Positions 43,553-52,447 of a DNA stretch of 64,000 bases are shown piece after piece (the first letter of the stretch is position 1; each line of letters opens with the position of its first letter). This stretch comes from a virus. The notes beneath the pieces were generated by a model. It saw only the letters and a program-made list of their open reading frames with translations. It was not told the DNA's origin and searched no databases. The DNA is taken from positions 28,740 to 92,739 of the IMG/VR virus record IMGVR_UViG_3300022916_000007. One strand, written 5' to 3'. Position numbers and translations under genes: made by a program.

Positions 43553-44860
43553 TTATATTTCTGATAATCCCATCTCACTTCTTCTTTTATTTAAACTATT
43601 TAAATTTTCTTTAGCATATTGCACCACTTTCTCATCTTTATCTTTCATTAACTTTTTAAATACAGATAGCCAGCCAGTCATTAATGATAAGCTCATTTTA
43701 ACATCCTTACTCTCATCTTCAGCCAACATTAAAGCAATATTTTCAGGCAAATTTGGTCTTAAAGCGATCTTCTCTCTTACTTGTTCTATTGGAAGTTTTA
43801 CTAACCTCATAGTAACTACTTCTCTATCAGTCTTACCCAAATAAACATTGACAATTTTAAAGGCAAGCCTTAAATTCCAACCATTATTATCCTTACTATA
43901 GTTTTTTCCATAATATTTATCTATAATTGCAATTAAGTCTTCATTTGTAAAATCATGACTAGCATTATTATGTTCACTTACCATCACAATCAATTGATCA
44001 TAAGAAACATTTAGAAACACTGTTCTCCTTAGTTCTTTTTTGTTAACAAGTGATAATATTATACTTGAATTTGAATCCAAGTCATTTTCTTGTATAGTTT
44101 TTAATATTTCTGGATCTTTATTTTTTATTCCGTTTTCAAGTTCTTTGTTGTATTTTGAGCTTGGTTCTTCTGTTACACTATTAAGCATCCTATTATTTAT
44201 TACATCATATCTTTTCTCTCCCAAATAATCACTTACTTTGGCTGGAGAGATGGTATCGTCCCATGCGTCAAATATTTCAAAGTCACCATCTTTATTTGTT
44301 GCAACTGCAATTTTATACAATGGATCATGATCATTTTTTGAAAAACCTTTTTTTATGATATAGAAAAATACATTATCTCGCCTAGAATATTCTATAAACC
44401 TATTATCTTCTTTACCTGAAATACACCATTTTGTTTCTGATCCGTATTTACAAGCAGCTTCTTTTGTGTTTACCCTCAATACAATAAACTCTTCATCTTC
44501 ATATATTTTTTCTGCCCCCTTGGAAATCTCTATCCTTTTCTGTCTTTTAGAACCTACCGGAACTTTTAACAACTCATCCTTCAATTGGTATAAATGCTTA
44601 TATTTATTAATATCTCTTTTATCTTTTGGCAACCTATTTTTAACCTTATGAAACTTATTAATTATGTTTACTATTGATTCATAATTGTTTGAATATTTAA
44701 TAAATTGATCTGCCATCCACATTAAATATTTGTTATTGCCTGAAGGATCTTGTTTAGACATCATTTCAATTTCACTACCATAATTAGGATATCTTTTTTT
44801 AACATCGTCAACCCTTGATTCAATTAATAATAATCTAATATATTTTTCTAATAAGTTCAT
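43553..44860 (-). CDS. putative internal head protein: [L/I]-x-E tag + CxYGxxTKWC domain + helical repeats
   Basis: 435 residues. Tag MNLLEKYIRLLLIE-S (predicted cut after Glu14). Linker with DPSGNNKYLMWM (38-49) and LPKDKRDINKYKHL. Domain with EDEEFIVLRVNTKEAACKYG and TKWCISGK (C137, C146), then VFFYII and KIAVATNKDGDFEIFDAWDD. The C-terminal half is helical with short HEAT-like units (LPIEQVREKIALRPNLPENI, DKDEKVVQYAKENL). It overlaps the MORN paralogue upstream by 4 bases. Head packaging is inferred from the tag; the domain's activity is unknown. Confidence 0.75.
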   Translation of the reverse strand: MNLLEKYIRLLLIESRVDDVKKRYPNYGSEIEMMSKQDPSGNNKYLMWMADQFIKYSNNYESIVNIINKFHKVKNRLPKDKRDINKYKHLYQLKDELLKVPVGSKRQKRIEISKGAEKIYEDEEFIVLRVNTKEAACKYGSETKWCISGKEDNRFIEYSRRDNVFFYIIKKGFSKNDHDPLYKIAVATNKDGDFEIFDAWDDTISPAKVSDYLGEKRYDVINNRMLNSVTEEPSSKYNKELENGIKNKDPEILKTIQENDLDSNSSIILSLVNKKELRRTVFLNVSYDQLIVMVSEHNNASHDFTNEDLIAIIDKYYGKNYSKDNNGWNLRLAFKIVNVYLGKTDREVVTMRLVKLPIEQVREKIALRPNLPENIALMLAEDESKDVKMSLSLMTGWLSVFKKLMKDKDEKVVQYAKENLNSLNKRRSEMGLSEI

Positions 44861-45936
44861 TTTTTTAATCCCTTATAATACTCTTCTTTCTTGTCAAGAC
44901 CTACCTTTTGCCAGTATTTATCTTCTGGATATTCCATGCCATTTAACCACCATTCTTTATGGCCGTCAGAATATTCAACAGCAGGACCATCGGTTCGATG
45001 ACGCTTTCCATTTAGATACCATGCTTTTGTCCCATTAGGCCGAACTATTGCAGGGCCATCAGTTCTATGGCGCTTTCCATTTAGAAGCCATGCTTTATAT
45101 CCATCAGCCCGTTCAACAGCAGGGCCATCAGTTCTATGACGCTTTCCATTTAAATACCATTCTTTTCTACCATTAGGCCGAACTATTGCAGGGCCACCAA
45201 TTCGATGACGCTTGCCATTTAGAAACCAATGCCTTCCCCCGTCGCCCCTCTTTATCACCCCCGTAAGCGGAATATACTTAAATATCGAACTTGAAATGTT
45301 ATATTGTTGCAATTTGTCTTCCAACCAACTTAACCTTTCTCCATTATCCCCAGAATCAAATATCTCTTTGTTATTATGCTCATCAACTGCAACTGCAACC
45401 TTCTCCCCACCATCCTTCGGTAATATGTAATATAATGTGACTTCTTCCAAATAATCATCAAAGTAACTCGAATCATCTTTTGATGCTGTACACCATTTGG
45501 TATTACTTCCATAATAACAACTGGCCTCATGAGTCTTCGGAATTAATACCACAACTTCATCATTCTCAAATACGATATCTGCACCTTCCCTCTTTACGGC
45601 CTTTTTTTGCTGTCTCTTTGATTTATCTGGAACTTTACTTAATTCACTTTCAAGATCACTTAAGCTGTTATATTTATATAAATCCCTCTTGTCACCCTTC
45701 AACCTTTGTTGATTTTTATAAAATTTGTTAACTAGATCAATTATTAACTCATAATCATTATTGTTTTTATCATATTGGTCCATCATCCACATTAAATATT
45801 TGTTATTTCCAGAAGGATCTTTTTGTGCCAAAAGCTTTATTGAGGGAACAGTATGATAATTAGAATATTTCTTTATAACATCTTCTAACCTTCCCTCAAT
45901 CAATAATAATCTAATATATTTTTCTAATAAGTTCAC
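44857..45936 (-). CDS. putative internal head protein: [L/I]-x-E tag + CxYGxxTKWC domain + MORN-variant repeats
   Basis: 359 residues. Tag MNLLEKYIRLLLIE-G, linker DPSGNNKYLMWM, domain with EASCYYGSNTKWCTASKDD, VTLYYILPKDGGEKVAVAVD and EIFDSGDNG, then four 23-residue WYLNGKRHRTDGPA repeats and the end WWLNGMEYPEDKYW. The domain is the same as in 43553-44860 but the C-terminal module differs. Stop overlaps the next start (ATGA). Function unknown; delivery with the DNA inferred. Confidence 0.75.
   Translation of the reverse strand: MNLLEKYIRLLLIEGRLEDVIKKYSNYHTVPSIKLLAQKDPSGNNKYLMWMMDQYDKNNNDYELIIDLVNKFYKNQQRLKGDKRDLYKYNSLSDLESELSKVPDKSKRQQKKAVKREGADIVFENDEVVVLIPKTHEASCYYGSNTKWCTASKDDSSYFDDYLEEVTLYYILPKDGGEKVAVAVDEHNNKEIFDSGDNGERLSWLEDKLQQYNISSSIFKYIPLTGVIKRGDGGRHWFLNGKRHRIGGPAIVRPNGRKEWYLNGKRHRTDGPAVERADGYKAWLLNGKRHRTDGPAIVRPNGTKAWYLNGKRHRTDGPAVEYSDGHKEWWLNGMEYPEDKYWQKVGLDKKEEYYKGLKK
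44953..45228 (-). repeat. four tandem 69-bp (23-aa) MORN-variant repeats
   Basis: Codons 237-328 of the paralogue hold four exact 69-bp units (W-x-L-N-G-K-R-H-R-x-x-G-P-A-h). DNA identity between units is high, so copy number can change by slippage or recombination. Confidence 0.88.
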
Positions 45937-45939
45937 CTT

Positions 45940-46230
45940 TTATTCTTTCCCTCTTTTCATAACCAACTTATCTAAATGTTCTGGTCTTACTTTTTTATCA
46001 AAAGCTTTATTTCTTTTTGCCTCTTCAGAAAATTCTTTTAACGCATTTGATATTGCTGAAGATAATGATATCCTCTCTTCAGTTGTAAAATAACCTAAAG
46101 ATGCAAGATCATCAGCAACTACTGTATATGCTTTGTGTATTTTTGATTGCATTAACTCTGCAATTGTTGGAGAACCAATCTCTTCTAATAACAAACTTTC
46201 AATAATTAATTCTAATTTATTATTATTCAT
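45940..46230 (-). CDS. small putative head-packaged protein with [L/I]-x-E tag
   Basis: 96 residues: MNNNKLELIIESLLLE-E, the same tag logic as its neighbours (LLE at 14-16). The rest is helical (TIAELMQSKIHKAYTVVADD..., EEAKRNKAFDKKVRPEHLDK). Ribosome site GGGGAGA. Body unrelated to the KWC domain. Function unknown. Confidence 0.65.
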   Translation of the reverse strand: MNNNKLELIIESLLLEEIGSPTIAELMQSKIHKAYTVVADDLASLGYFTTEERISLSSAISNALKEFSEEAKRNKAFDKKVRPEHLDKLVMKRGKE

Positions 46231-46252
46231 TTTTATTTTTATCTCCCCTTAA

Positions 46253-46753
46253 CTATTTTTCCGCAGGCCATCCGTTAGTTGCTCTTTTTTCAAGAGCCGC
46301 AATAAAAGCTTCAGGGTTGTCAGCAAAAGATGATACTGCCTCTACTTTACTCTCAAAAGTTTTATGTTTTTTTGACAAAGTTTCCCAATATTTTTTTATC
46401 CTTTCTTGTGGCCATGAATCAAAGTCAGGCTTTTCTCCACCATATGGTTTTGATATCTCACTTAGATCTTTTTTTTTATTTTCTGCAATTTTTCTATGAG
46501 CAACATCCATTGCAGTCATTTGTGCTCTTTTTGCTAAATTATGAAGAGCCTCAATATCATCAGCCAACCTACCCTCTCTTCCACCAACACCTTCTGGGAA
46601 GGCTGTCATTATTAGATCTAATTCTGAAGATATCCCCTCTAAAGCACTCGCAACCTTCTCAGGATCTTTATACTCTCCATACTCTTTTAAGCACTTTTTT
46701 GTCTCTTCTTTTATAATCTTCCTTAACTGCTTTTTTTTCATTTTAACTTTCAT
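46253..46753 (-). CDS. small putative head-packaged protein with basic [L/I]-x-E tag
   Basis: 166 residues. Lysine-rich amphipathic start MKVKMKKKQLRKIIKEE followed by CLKE-Y, giving a possible cut after Glu24. The body is helical, with DDIEALHNLAKRAQMTAMDV in the centre. The basic tag is of the same kind as in 36088-36432. No recognised domain. Confidence 0.62.
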   Translation of the reverse strand: MKVKMKKKQLRKIIKEETKKCLKEYGEYKDPEKVASALEGISSELDLIMTAFPEGVGGREGRLADDIEALHNLAKRAQMTAMDVAHRKIAENKKKDLSEISKPYGGEKPDFDSWPQERIKKYWETLSKKHKTFESKVEAVSSFADNPEAFIAALEKRATNGWPAEK

Positions 46754-46777
46754 TTTTTATCCCCTATTATATTTTTA

Positions 46778-47098
46778 TTATTCAAGTTCATCAATTGTAT
46801 CTTGCATTGTATGCATTGAGCCACCCATCCAGTCATTTTCCTTGTCTAGCGCACCTTCAATATGTGCGGCCCACTGCCTTCTCGCCCTCTCATATATCCC
46901 CCTATCATCATCAGCATTACGAATAATATGTTTTGCTTCTTCAACCAACTCTTTCATTTTGTCTTTAATATTTAAAAGCTGTTCAATTGCATCACCATAA
47001 TCATCACCATCATCACCGTAATCATCAAACTCTTCTTTTATAATTTTTTTTATAACAGCCCTTACTCTGCTTTCAGATAACTTTATTTTCTTATTCAT
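46778..47098 (-). CDS. small putative head-packaged protein with [L/I]-x-E tag, acidic body
   Basis: 106 residues: MNKKIKLSESRVRAVIKKII then KE-E (IKE). A very acidic stretch DDYGDDGDDYGD follows, then two helices. Ribosome site AGGAGAAA; 4-base overlap with the HNH gene upstream. Function unknown. Confidence 0.62.
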   Translation of the reverse strand: MNKKIKLSESRVRAVIKKIIKEEFDDYGDDGDDYGDAIEQLLNIKDKMKELVEEAKHIIRNADDDRGIYERARRQWAAHIEGALDKENDWMGGSMHTMQDTIDELE

Positions 47099-47400
47099 TT
47101 TTTTTCTCCTATTATATGTACTTTTGGATCTTCACTTACAATTTTTTTATCATCACCCTCATATCTCCAAACAACAACATTTCCTTTTGTGCTATTAAAC
47201 CTACCTTCAATAATAACTTTTCCTAAATGAACATTTCTATGACAATTACAACAAATATTTACAATATTATATTTTTTATTTTCTCCCCCAAAACACCTTG
47301 ACTGAATATGATGCTTGTCAAGGCCATTAGAAAAACTATTACATATTTCACATATTTTATTTTTTATTGTCATTCTTATAATACTCTTCTTTCTTGTCAA
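47095..47400 (-). CDS. small HNH endonuclease
   Basis: 101 residues with a compact HNH core: CEICNSFSNGLDKHHIQSRC, then NIVNICCNCHRNVHLG. It overlaps the end of the paralogue upstream by 44 bases from the first ATG, or 17 from the ATG at 47373. Probably a free-standing homing endonuclease inserted into the tag-gene cluster. Only a nuclease core is present; a DNA-binding domain is not obvious. Confidence 0.75.
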   Translation of the reverse strand: MTRKKSIIRMTIKNKICEICNSFSNGLDKHHIQSRCFGGENKKYNIVNICCNCHRNVHLGKVIIEGRFNSTKGNVVVWRYEGDDKKIVSEDPKVHIIGEKK

Positions 47401-48571
47401 GACCTACCTTTTGCCAGTATTTATCTTCTGGATATTCCATGCCATTTAACCACCATTCTTTATGGCCATTAGAATCTTCAACAGCAGGACCATCTTTTCG
47501 ATGTTTCCTTCCATTTAAATACCAATGTTTTGTTCCATCAGCCCGTTCAATTGCAGGACCATCTTCTCGATGAAGTTTTCCATTTAGATACCATGATTTT
47601 GTTCCGTCAGGATGTTCATAAGCGGGGCCGTCAGTTCGATGACGCTTTCCATTTAAGTACCATTCTTTTGATTCATCAGAGTCTTCAATAGCAGGACCAT
47701 CTTTTCGATGAAGCTTTCCATTTAGAAACCAATATTTTGTTCCATTAGGACGTTCAATAGCAGGACCATCTTCTCGATGAAGCTTTCCATTTAGATACCA
47801 TCGTTTTTTTCCATTAGGGTGTTCATAAGCAGGGCCATCAATTCGATGAAAATAGCCATTTAGATACCACAATATTGTCCCATCATCCTTTCTTATCATC
47901 CCCGTAAGTGGAATATACTTGAATGTTGAACTTGGAATGTTATATTGTTGCAACTTACCTTCCAGCCACCATAACCTTTTTCCATTATCCCCAGAATCAA
48001 ATATCTCTTTGTCATTATGCTCATCAACTGCAACTGCAACCTTCTCCCCACCATCCTTCGGTAATATATAATATAATGTGACTTTTCCTAAATAATTGTC
48101 AAAGTGACTTGAATCATCCTTTGAAGCTGTACACCATTTGGTGTTGCTTCCATAATAACAACTTGCCTTGTGAGTCTTGGGGATCACAACTGCAACCTTG
48201 TCATTCTCAAACACAGTATCTGCACCTTCTTTTTTTATAATCTTCTTTTGTTGCCTTTTTGACACATCTGACACTTTACCCATCTCATCCTTTAATTGAT
48301 GTAAATGTTCATACTTATAAAGATCTCTTTTGTCTTTTGGGAGTTTATTCTTAACTTTATGAAACTTGTTAACTGTGTCTATTATTGATTCATAGTCATT
48401 TAAATGATCAGCAAATTGTCCCACCATCCACATTAAATATTTGTTATTACCTGATGGATCTCTTCTAGACATCATTTCAATTTCACTACCATAATTAGGA
48501 TATCTTTTTTTAACATCGTCAACCCTTGATTCAATTAATAATAATCTAATATATTTTTCTAATAAGTTCAT
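47357..48571 (-). CDS. putative internal head protein: tag + CxYGxxTKWC domain + six MORN-variant repeats
   Basis: 404 residues. MNLLEKYIRLLLIE-S tag; DPSGNNKYLMWM; KASCYYGSNTKWCTASKDDS; KVAVAVDEHNDKEIFDSGDN; six repeats from Trp235; end WWLNGMEYPEDKYWQKVGLD. First 110 residues are nearly those of 43553-44860 whereas the domain and tail match 44857-45936, so it looks like a recombinant of the two types. The start overlaps the upstream stop by 4 bases. Confidence 0.75.
   Translation of the reverse strand: MNLLEKYIRLLLIESRVDDVKKRYPNYGSEIEMMSRRDPSGNNKYLMWMVGQFADHLNDYESIIDTVNKFHKVKNKLPKDKRDLYKYEHLHQLKDEMGKVSDVSKRQQKKIIKKEGADTVFENDKVAVVIPKTHKASCYYGSNTKWCTASKDDSSHFDNYLGKVTLYYILPKDGGEKVAVAVDEHNDKEIFDSGDNGKRLWWLEGKLQQYNIPSSTFKYIPLTGMIRKDDGTILWYLNGYFHRIDGPAYEHPNGKKRWYLNGKLHREDGPAIERPNGTKYWFLNGKLHRKDGPAIEDSDESKEWYLNGKRHRTDGPAYEHPDGTKSWYLNGKLHREDGPAIERADGTKHWYLNGRKHRKDGPAVEDSNGHKEWWLNGMEYPEDKYWQKVGLDKKEEYYKNDNKK
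47456..47869 (-). repeat. six tandem 69-bp (23-aa) MORN-variant repeats
   Basis: Codons 235-372: exactly 6 x 69 bp, the longest array in the window. Units are of two flavours (KLHREDGPA and KRHRTDGPA) interspersed, suggesting shuffling between paralogues. Confidence 0.88.
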
Positions 48572-49641
48572 TTTTTTAATCCCTTATAATACTCTTCTTT
48601 CTTGTCAAGACCTACCTTTTGCCAGTATTTATCTTCTGGATATTCCATGCCATTTAACCACCATTCTTTATGGCCGTCAGAATATTCAACAGCAGGACCA
48701 TCTTCTCGATGACGCTTTCCATTTATCCACCATGTTTTTATTCCATCAGGATGTTCATAAGCAGGACCATCAGTTCGATGACGTACTCCATTTAAATACC
48801 ATGATTTATGGCCGTCAGAATATTCAATAGCAGGGCCGTCAGTTCGATGACGCTTTCCACTCAAATACCATCTTTTTGTTCCATCAGGATGTTCAACAGC
48901 AGGACCGTCAGTTTGATGAAGCTGTCCATTTAGATACCATAATATTGTCCCATCATCCTTTCTTATCATTCTAGCAAGTAAAATATACTTAAATATCGAA
49001 CTTGGAATGTTATATTGTTGCAACTTGTTTTCCAGCCAACTTAAACCCTTCTTATTATCCCCAGAATCAAATATCTTTTTATCATTATTCTTGTAAACTG
49101 CAACTGCAATCTTCTCCCCACCATCCTTCGGTAATATGTAATATAATGTAACTTTTCCCAAATAACTCTCAAAATAATTTAAGTTTTTCCTTGAAGCTGT
49201 ACACCAACTGGTGTTGCTCCCATAATAACAACTTGCCTTATGAGTCTTGGGGATTACAATCAACACCTTATCGCTTTCAAATACAATGTCTACGCCTTCT
49301 TTTTTTATAGCCTTCTTTTGTTGACTTTTTGATTTATCTGTAACTTTACTCAACTCTTTCCCAAGATCACTTAAGCTGTTATATTTATATAAATCCCTCT
49401 TATCACCTTTCAATCTTTGTTGATTTTTATGAAACTTGTTAACCAAATCAACAACACTCGCTTCATTTTCCCCACCATCAACAACTTGTTGAGTCATCCA
49501 TAAAAGATATTTGTTGTTGCCTGACGGATCTTGACTAGACAAATTGTTAACAAGATCTTTGTTGTTAAGATATTTATTCCGAACATCCTCCAACCTTCCC
49601 TCAACCAACAACAATCTAATGTATTTTTCTAATAAGTTCAC
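48568..49641 (-). CDS. putative internal head protein: tag + CxYGxxTKWC domain + four MORN-variant repeats
   Basis: 357 residues. Tag MNLLEKYIRLLLVE-G; DPSGNNKYLLWM; KASCYYGSNTSWCTASRKN (the Lys before Trp is Ser here); EKIAVAVYKNNDKKIFDSGDN; four repeats; end as in the siblings. It abuts 49642-50079 and overlaps the next gene by 4 bases. The K-to-S change in an otherwise invariant motif may indicate a relaxed or inactive copy. Confidence 0.75.
   Translation of the reverse strand: MNLLEKYIRLLLVEGRLEDVRNKYLNNKDLVNNLSSQDPSGNNKYLLWMTQQVVDGGENEASVVDLVNKFHKNQQRLKGDKRDLYKYNSLSDLGKELSKVTDKSKSQQKKAIKKEGVDIVFESDKVLIVIPKTHKASCYYGSNTSWCTASRKNLNYFESYLGKVTLYYILPKDGGEKIAVAVYKNNDKKIFDSGDNKKGLSWLENKLQQYNIPSSIFKYILLARMIRKDDGTILWYLNGQLHQTDGPAVEHPDGTKRWYLSGKRHRTDGPAIEYSDGHKSWYLNGVRHRTDGPAYEHPDGIKTWWINGKRHREDGPAVEYSDGHKEWWLNGMEYPEDKYWQKVGLDKKEEYYKGLKK
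48664..48939 (-). repeat. four tandem 69-bp (23-aa) MORN-variant repeats
   Basis: Codons 235-326, four units with exact 69-bp period, including a WWINGKRHREDGPA variant. Confidence 0.87.
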
Positions 49642-50079
49642 TTATTCACTCTCACCCAACACCCTCTCAATTGCAACAATAACAAACTTGATCTTCTCAA
49701 TTCCAGCTTTAATATGAGCAATAGAATCCCCACCACCTTCAACCTTGTCACCAATCTTATTTATAAAAGAAATCATGTTCTCTGAAAGGTTGTGCAAATA
49801 ATCATAATCAATATCCTTTGTTGGTAAAAACGATGTTTCATCAAAATCCAAATATTTATCATCAACCATGTTTGAAAAGGTTTCGTATAGATCTCTTATA
49901 TTATTTAATGCATATTCCAAATGTCGATCAGATTTATATAAAAAATATTTATCAATATTATTTGAATATTTGTTCAAAAAATCCTTTACATTTCGCTTTA
50001 AAAAGCCTGTGTTGTCCTTGTAGTACTCATCCATACCTTCTAATAAAACAAGCTCTATGAACGAATTTAAATTTTTCAT
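49642..50079 (-). CDS. putative head-packaged protein with [L/I]-x-E tag
   Basis: 145 residues: MKNLNSFIELVLLE-G, tag of the same length and pattern as the large paralogues (predicted cut after Glu14). The body is all-helical, with two long amphipathic helices. It has no KWC domain. Function unknown. Confidence 0.68.
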   Translation of the reverse strand: MKNLNSFIELVLLEGMDEYYKDNTGFLKRNVKDFLNKYSNNIDKYFLYKSDRHLEYALNNIRDLYETFSNMVDDKYLDFDETSFLPTKDIDYDYLHNLSENMISFINKIGDKVEGGGDSIAHIKAGIEKIKFVIVAIERVLGESE

Positions 50080-50128
50080 ACCTATTTTAAGTCCTTATAT
50101 ATGCAATAAAAAATGCATAAAAATATAG

Positions 50129-51220
50129 TTAAGAGTCAGTTTGTTTTTTATTGTTGTAATTGTTATAATACTCTTCTTTCTTGTCAAGGCCTACCTTTTG
50201 CCAATATTTATCTTCTAGATATTCCCTTCCATTTATCCACCATTCTTTATGGCCGTCAGAATATTCAATAGCAGGACCATCTTCTCGATGAAGCTGTCCA
50301 TTTAGATACCATTCTTTTGATCCATCAGGCCACTCAAGCGCAGGACCATCTTCTCGATGCAACTTTCCATTTAGATACCAATGTTTTGTTCCATTAGAAT
50401 ATTCAATTGCAGGTCCGTCAGTTCGATGAAGCCTCCCATTTAACCACCATTCTTTTGATTCATTAGGATGTTCATAAGCGGGACCATCAGTTCGATGAAG
50501 TTCTCCATTTAAATACCATTCTTTTGCTCCATCATTTCTTTCTATCATCCCCGTCAACAGAACATACTTAAATGTCGAACTTGGAATGTTATATTGTTGC
50601 AACTTGTCTTTCAGCCAACTTAAATTCTTTCCATTATCCTTAGAATCAAACACCTTTTTATCATTATCTTCATCAACTGCAACCGCAACCTTCTCCCCAC
50701 CATCTTTTGGTAAAATGTAATATAACGTTACTTTTCCTAAATAGTTATCAAAGTGACTTGAGTTGTCCTTTGAAGCTGTACACCACTTCGTATTGCTTCC
50801 ATAATAACAACTGGCCTTATGCGTCTTGGGGATTAATACCACAACTTCATCATTCTCAAATACAATGTCTGCGCCCTTTTTCTTTACAATCTTCTTTTGT
50901 TGACGTTTTGACACATCTGACACTTTGCCCATCTCATCTTTTAATTGATATAAATGTTCATACTTATAAAGATCTCTTTTATCTTTTGGGAGCTTATTCT
51001 TAACTTTATGAAACTTATTAACTGTGTCTATTATTGACTCATAATTATTTATATGATCAATAAATTGTCCCACCATCCACATCAAATATGCATTGTTATT
51101 AGAGGGATCGTTCTCAGACATTGTTTGTATAAACCCACCATAATCAGGATACTTCTTTTTGACATCACCAACTCTTGATTCAACCAACAATAATCTAATA
51201 TATTTTTCTAATAAGTTCAT
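50129..51220 (-). CDS. putative internal head protein: tag + CxYGxxTKWC domain + four MORN-variant repeats
   Basis: 363 residues. Tag MNLLEKYIRLLLVE-S; DPSNNNAYLMWM; KASCYYGSNTKWCTASKDNS; KVFDSKDNGKNL; four repeats; end WWINGREYLEDKYWQKVGLD plus a short extra tail. It is the first of this tag-gene run after the Vsr-like endonuclease. Function unknown, delivery with phage DNA inferred. Confidence 0.75.
   Translation of the reverse strand: MNLLEKYIRLLLVESRVGDVKKKYPDYGGFIQTMSENDPSNNNAYLMWMVGQFIDHINNYESIIDTVNKFHKVKNKLPKDKRDLYKYEHLYQLKDEMGKVSDVSKRQQKKIVKKKGADIVFENDEVVVLIPKTHKASCYYGSNTKWCTASKDNSSHFDNYLGKVTLYYILPKDGGEKVAVAVDEDNDKKVFDSKDNGKNLSWLKDKLQQYNIPSSTFKYVLLTGMIERNDGAKEWYLNGELHRTDGPAYEHPNESKEWWLNGRLHRTDGPAIEYSNGTKHWYLNGKLHREDGPALEWPDGSKEWYLNGQLHREDGPAIEYSDGHKEWWINGREYLEDKYWQKVGLDKKEEYYNNYNNKKQTDS
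50243..50518 (-). repeat. four tandem 69-bp (23-aa) MORN-variant repeats
   Basis: Codons 235-326, exact 69-bp period, units WYLNGELHRTDGPA, WWLNGRLHRTDGPA, WYLNGKLHREDGPA and WYLNGQLHREDGPA. Confidence 0.87.
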
Positions 51221-51236
51221 TATATATAATTATCAA

Positions 51237-52373
51237 TTAAACTTGTCTATTTTCCATTTTTTTACCTAAATTTTCTTTTAACATTGGACTGTTATTTAAA
51301 AACTCTTTAAAATCATACTCCCATATTATCTGATAGGGAATGTTTTGTTCTTTGAAGTAGTCTATTTTCTTTTGATCAATTAAAATAGTACTTGCAATTT
51401 TTCTATATTGAGATTTTTTCAAATTATTTTTCTTTTCATATATTATTGCTTTTTTCATTAAGTCATTGTGTGTCTGATCTTTTCCATGCCAATAATCACC
51501 ATTAAAATTAACATATGTATTTTCTGGAATAATGTAGAAATCCATTATCCATCCATTTTTAAAACTCTGTCTTTCAATCTCATCTTCGGAATACCAAAAC
51601 AAAAGATATTCATAATATATGCTTTCTATTTCTGATTTAGCAAAACAATCACCTTCTCCATATCGCTTTTTCCTTGTTTGTTGTGTTTTCTTTATACGCT
51701 TTCTATGGAAATCAGGATCTTTACTTATTGTTTCTTTTCTTTTTTTATTTGCTTCTTCAATTTGTTTTTTTGTTCTTTTATTAAGACCAGCTTTAATACG
51801 ATTAATATCCCTTATACGCTCTTCTTTAGTTCTATTGTTTAATCTTTCTTTAGACATTTCAGCCCACTTTTGTTTATCTTCTTCAGTTTTATTATTCCAC
51901 CTTAGTTTTGTGTTCCTCCTTTGTTTTTCTGAATATGCTTTCTTTTCATCTTCTGACCTATTATGCCATGTCTTTTTAAACTTTCTTGCCCTTTTTTGTT
52001 TCTCATCATTAGTCTTGTTGTTCAAAGTTTTAGATGTTTTTTCATATGCCAGCCTTTTTTCCTCTTCAGTTCTATTGTCATTCCATTTTTTAATACTTTT
52101 GCTCACCTTCTCACTAACAACCAGTCGTTCTTCATCTGTTCTGTTTTGGTGCATAATTTTCATTACCCTGCTTAAATGCTCATTTCTTTCTGGACGTGTG
52201 TTAGCACAAATTCTTGAACAAAAATGATTTTCTTTTTGACTATACCAAGTAGCAAACCTTTTTTCAAATATTTTTCCACAATAATCACACTTTAAAACTA
52301 AAATCTCTTTGAACTTTTTACTATTAAATTTAGACTTACTAACCACCTTGACCTTTTTAACTTCCAACAACAT
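51237..52373 (-). CDS. free-standing Vsr-like (EDxHD-type) homing endonuclease with tandem DNA-binding repeats
   Basis: 378 residues. N-terminal zinc finger CDYCGKIFEKRF...FCSRIC. Then about seven degenerate repeats of 'W-x-N-(R/K)-T-x-E-E-(K/R)' (residues 70-205), probably NUMOD-type DNA-recognition helices. The catalytic domain follows: SEIESIYYEYLLFWYSEDEI, WIMDFYIIPENTYVNFNGDY, then WHG and IIWEYDFKEFL. The NFNGDYWHG core is typical of Vsr-like homing nucleases. It sits between the tail sheath terminator and the tag-gene cluster. Confidence 0.82.
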   Translation of the reverse strand: MLLEVKKVKVVSKSKFNSKKFKEILVLKCDYCGKIFEKRFATWYSQKENHFCSRICANTRPERNEHLSRVMKIMHQNRTDEERLVVSEKVSKSIKKWNDNRTEEEKRLAYEKTSKTLNNKTNDEKQKRARKFKKTWHNRSEDEKKAYSEKQRRNTKLRWNNKTEEDKQKWAEMSKERLNNRTKEERIRDINRIKAGLNKRTKKQIEEANKKRKETISKDPDFHRKRIKKTQQTRKKRYGEGDCFAKSEIESIYYEYLLFWYSEDEIERQSFKNGWIMDFYIIPENTYVNFNGDYWHGKDQTHNDLMKKAIIYEKKNNLKKSQYRKIASTILIDQKKIDYFKEQNIPYQIIWEYDFKEFLNNSPMLKENLGKKMENRQV

Positions 52374-52385
52374 TTAAAACCCCCC

Positions 52386-52412
52386 AAATAAAAAGGGGCC
52401 TAGAAAGGCCCC
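52386..52412 (-). terminator. rho-independent terminator after the tail sheath genes
   Basis: Minus strand: GGGGCC-TTTCTA-GGCCCC stem-loop (52412-52395) followed by TTTTTATTT (52394-52386). A 6-bp all-GC stem with a T-run, 36 bases past the end of sheath gene 52448-55387 and just above the endonuclease ATG. The clearest intrinsic terminator seen. Confidence 0.88.
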
Positions 52413-52447
52413 CATCAATTAACATTTATTTTAAGAAACAATCATCC

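Noticed and set aside
44953-50518. Regularly spaced repeats that superficially look like an array
   Set aside because: They are contiguous 69-bp coding repeats with no unique spacers, so neither CRISPR nor non-coding satellite DNA.
51619-52227. Plus-strand open frame of 202 codons opposite the Vsr-like endonuclease
   Set aside because: The phenylalanine/leucine/serine-rich repeats mirror the lysine/glutamate-rich repeat region of the endonuclease on the other strand; no start signals.
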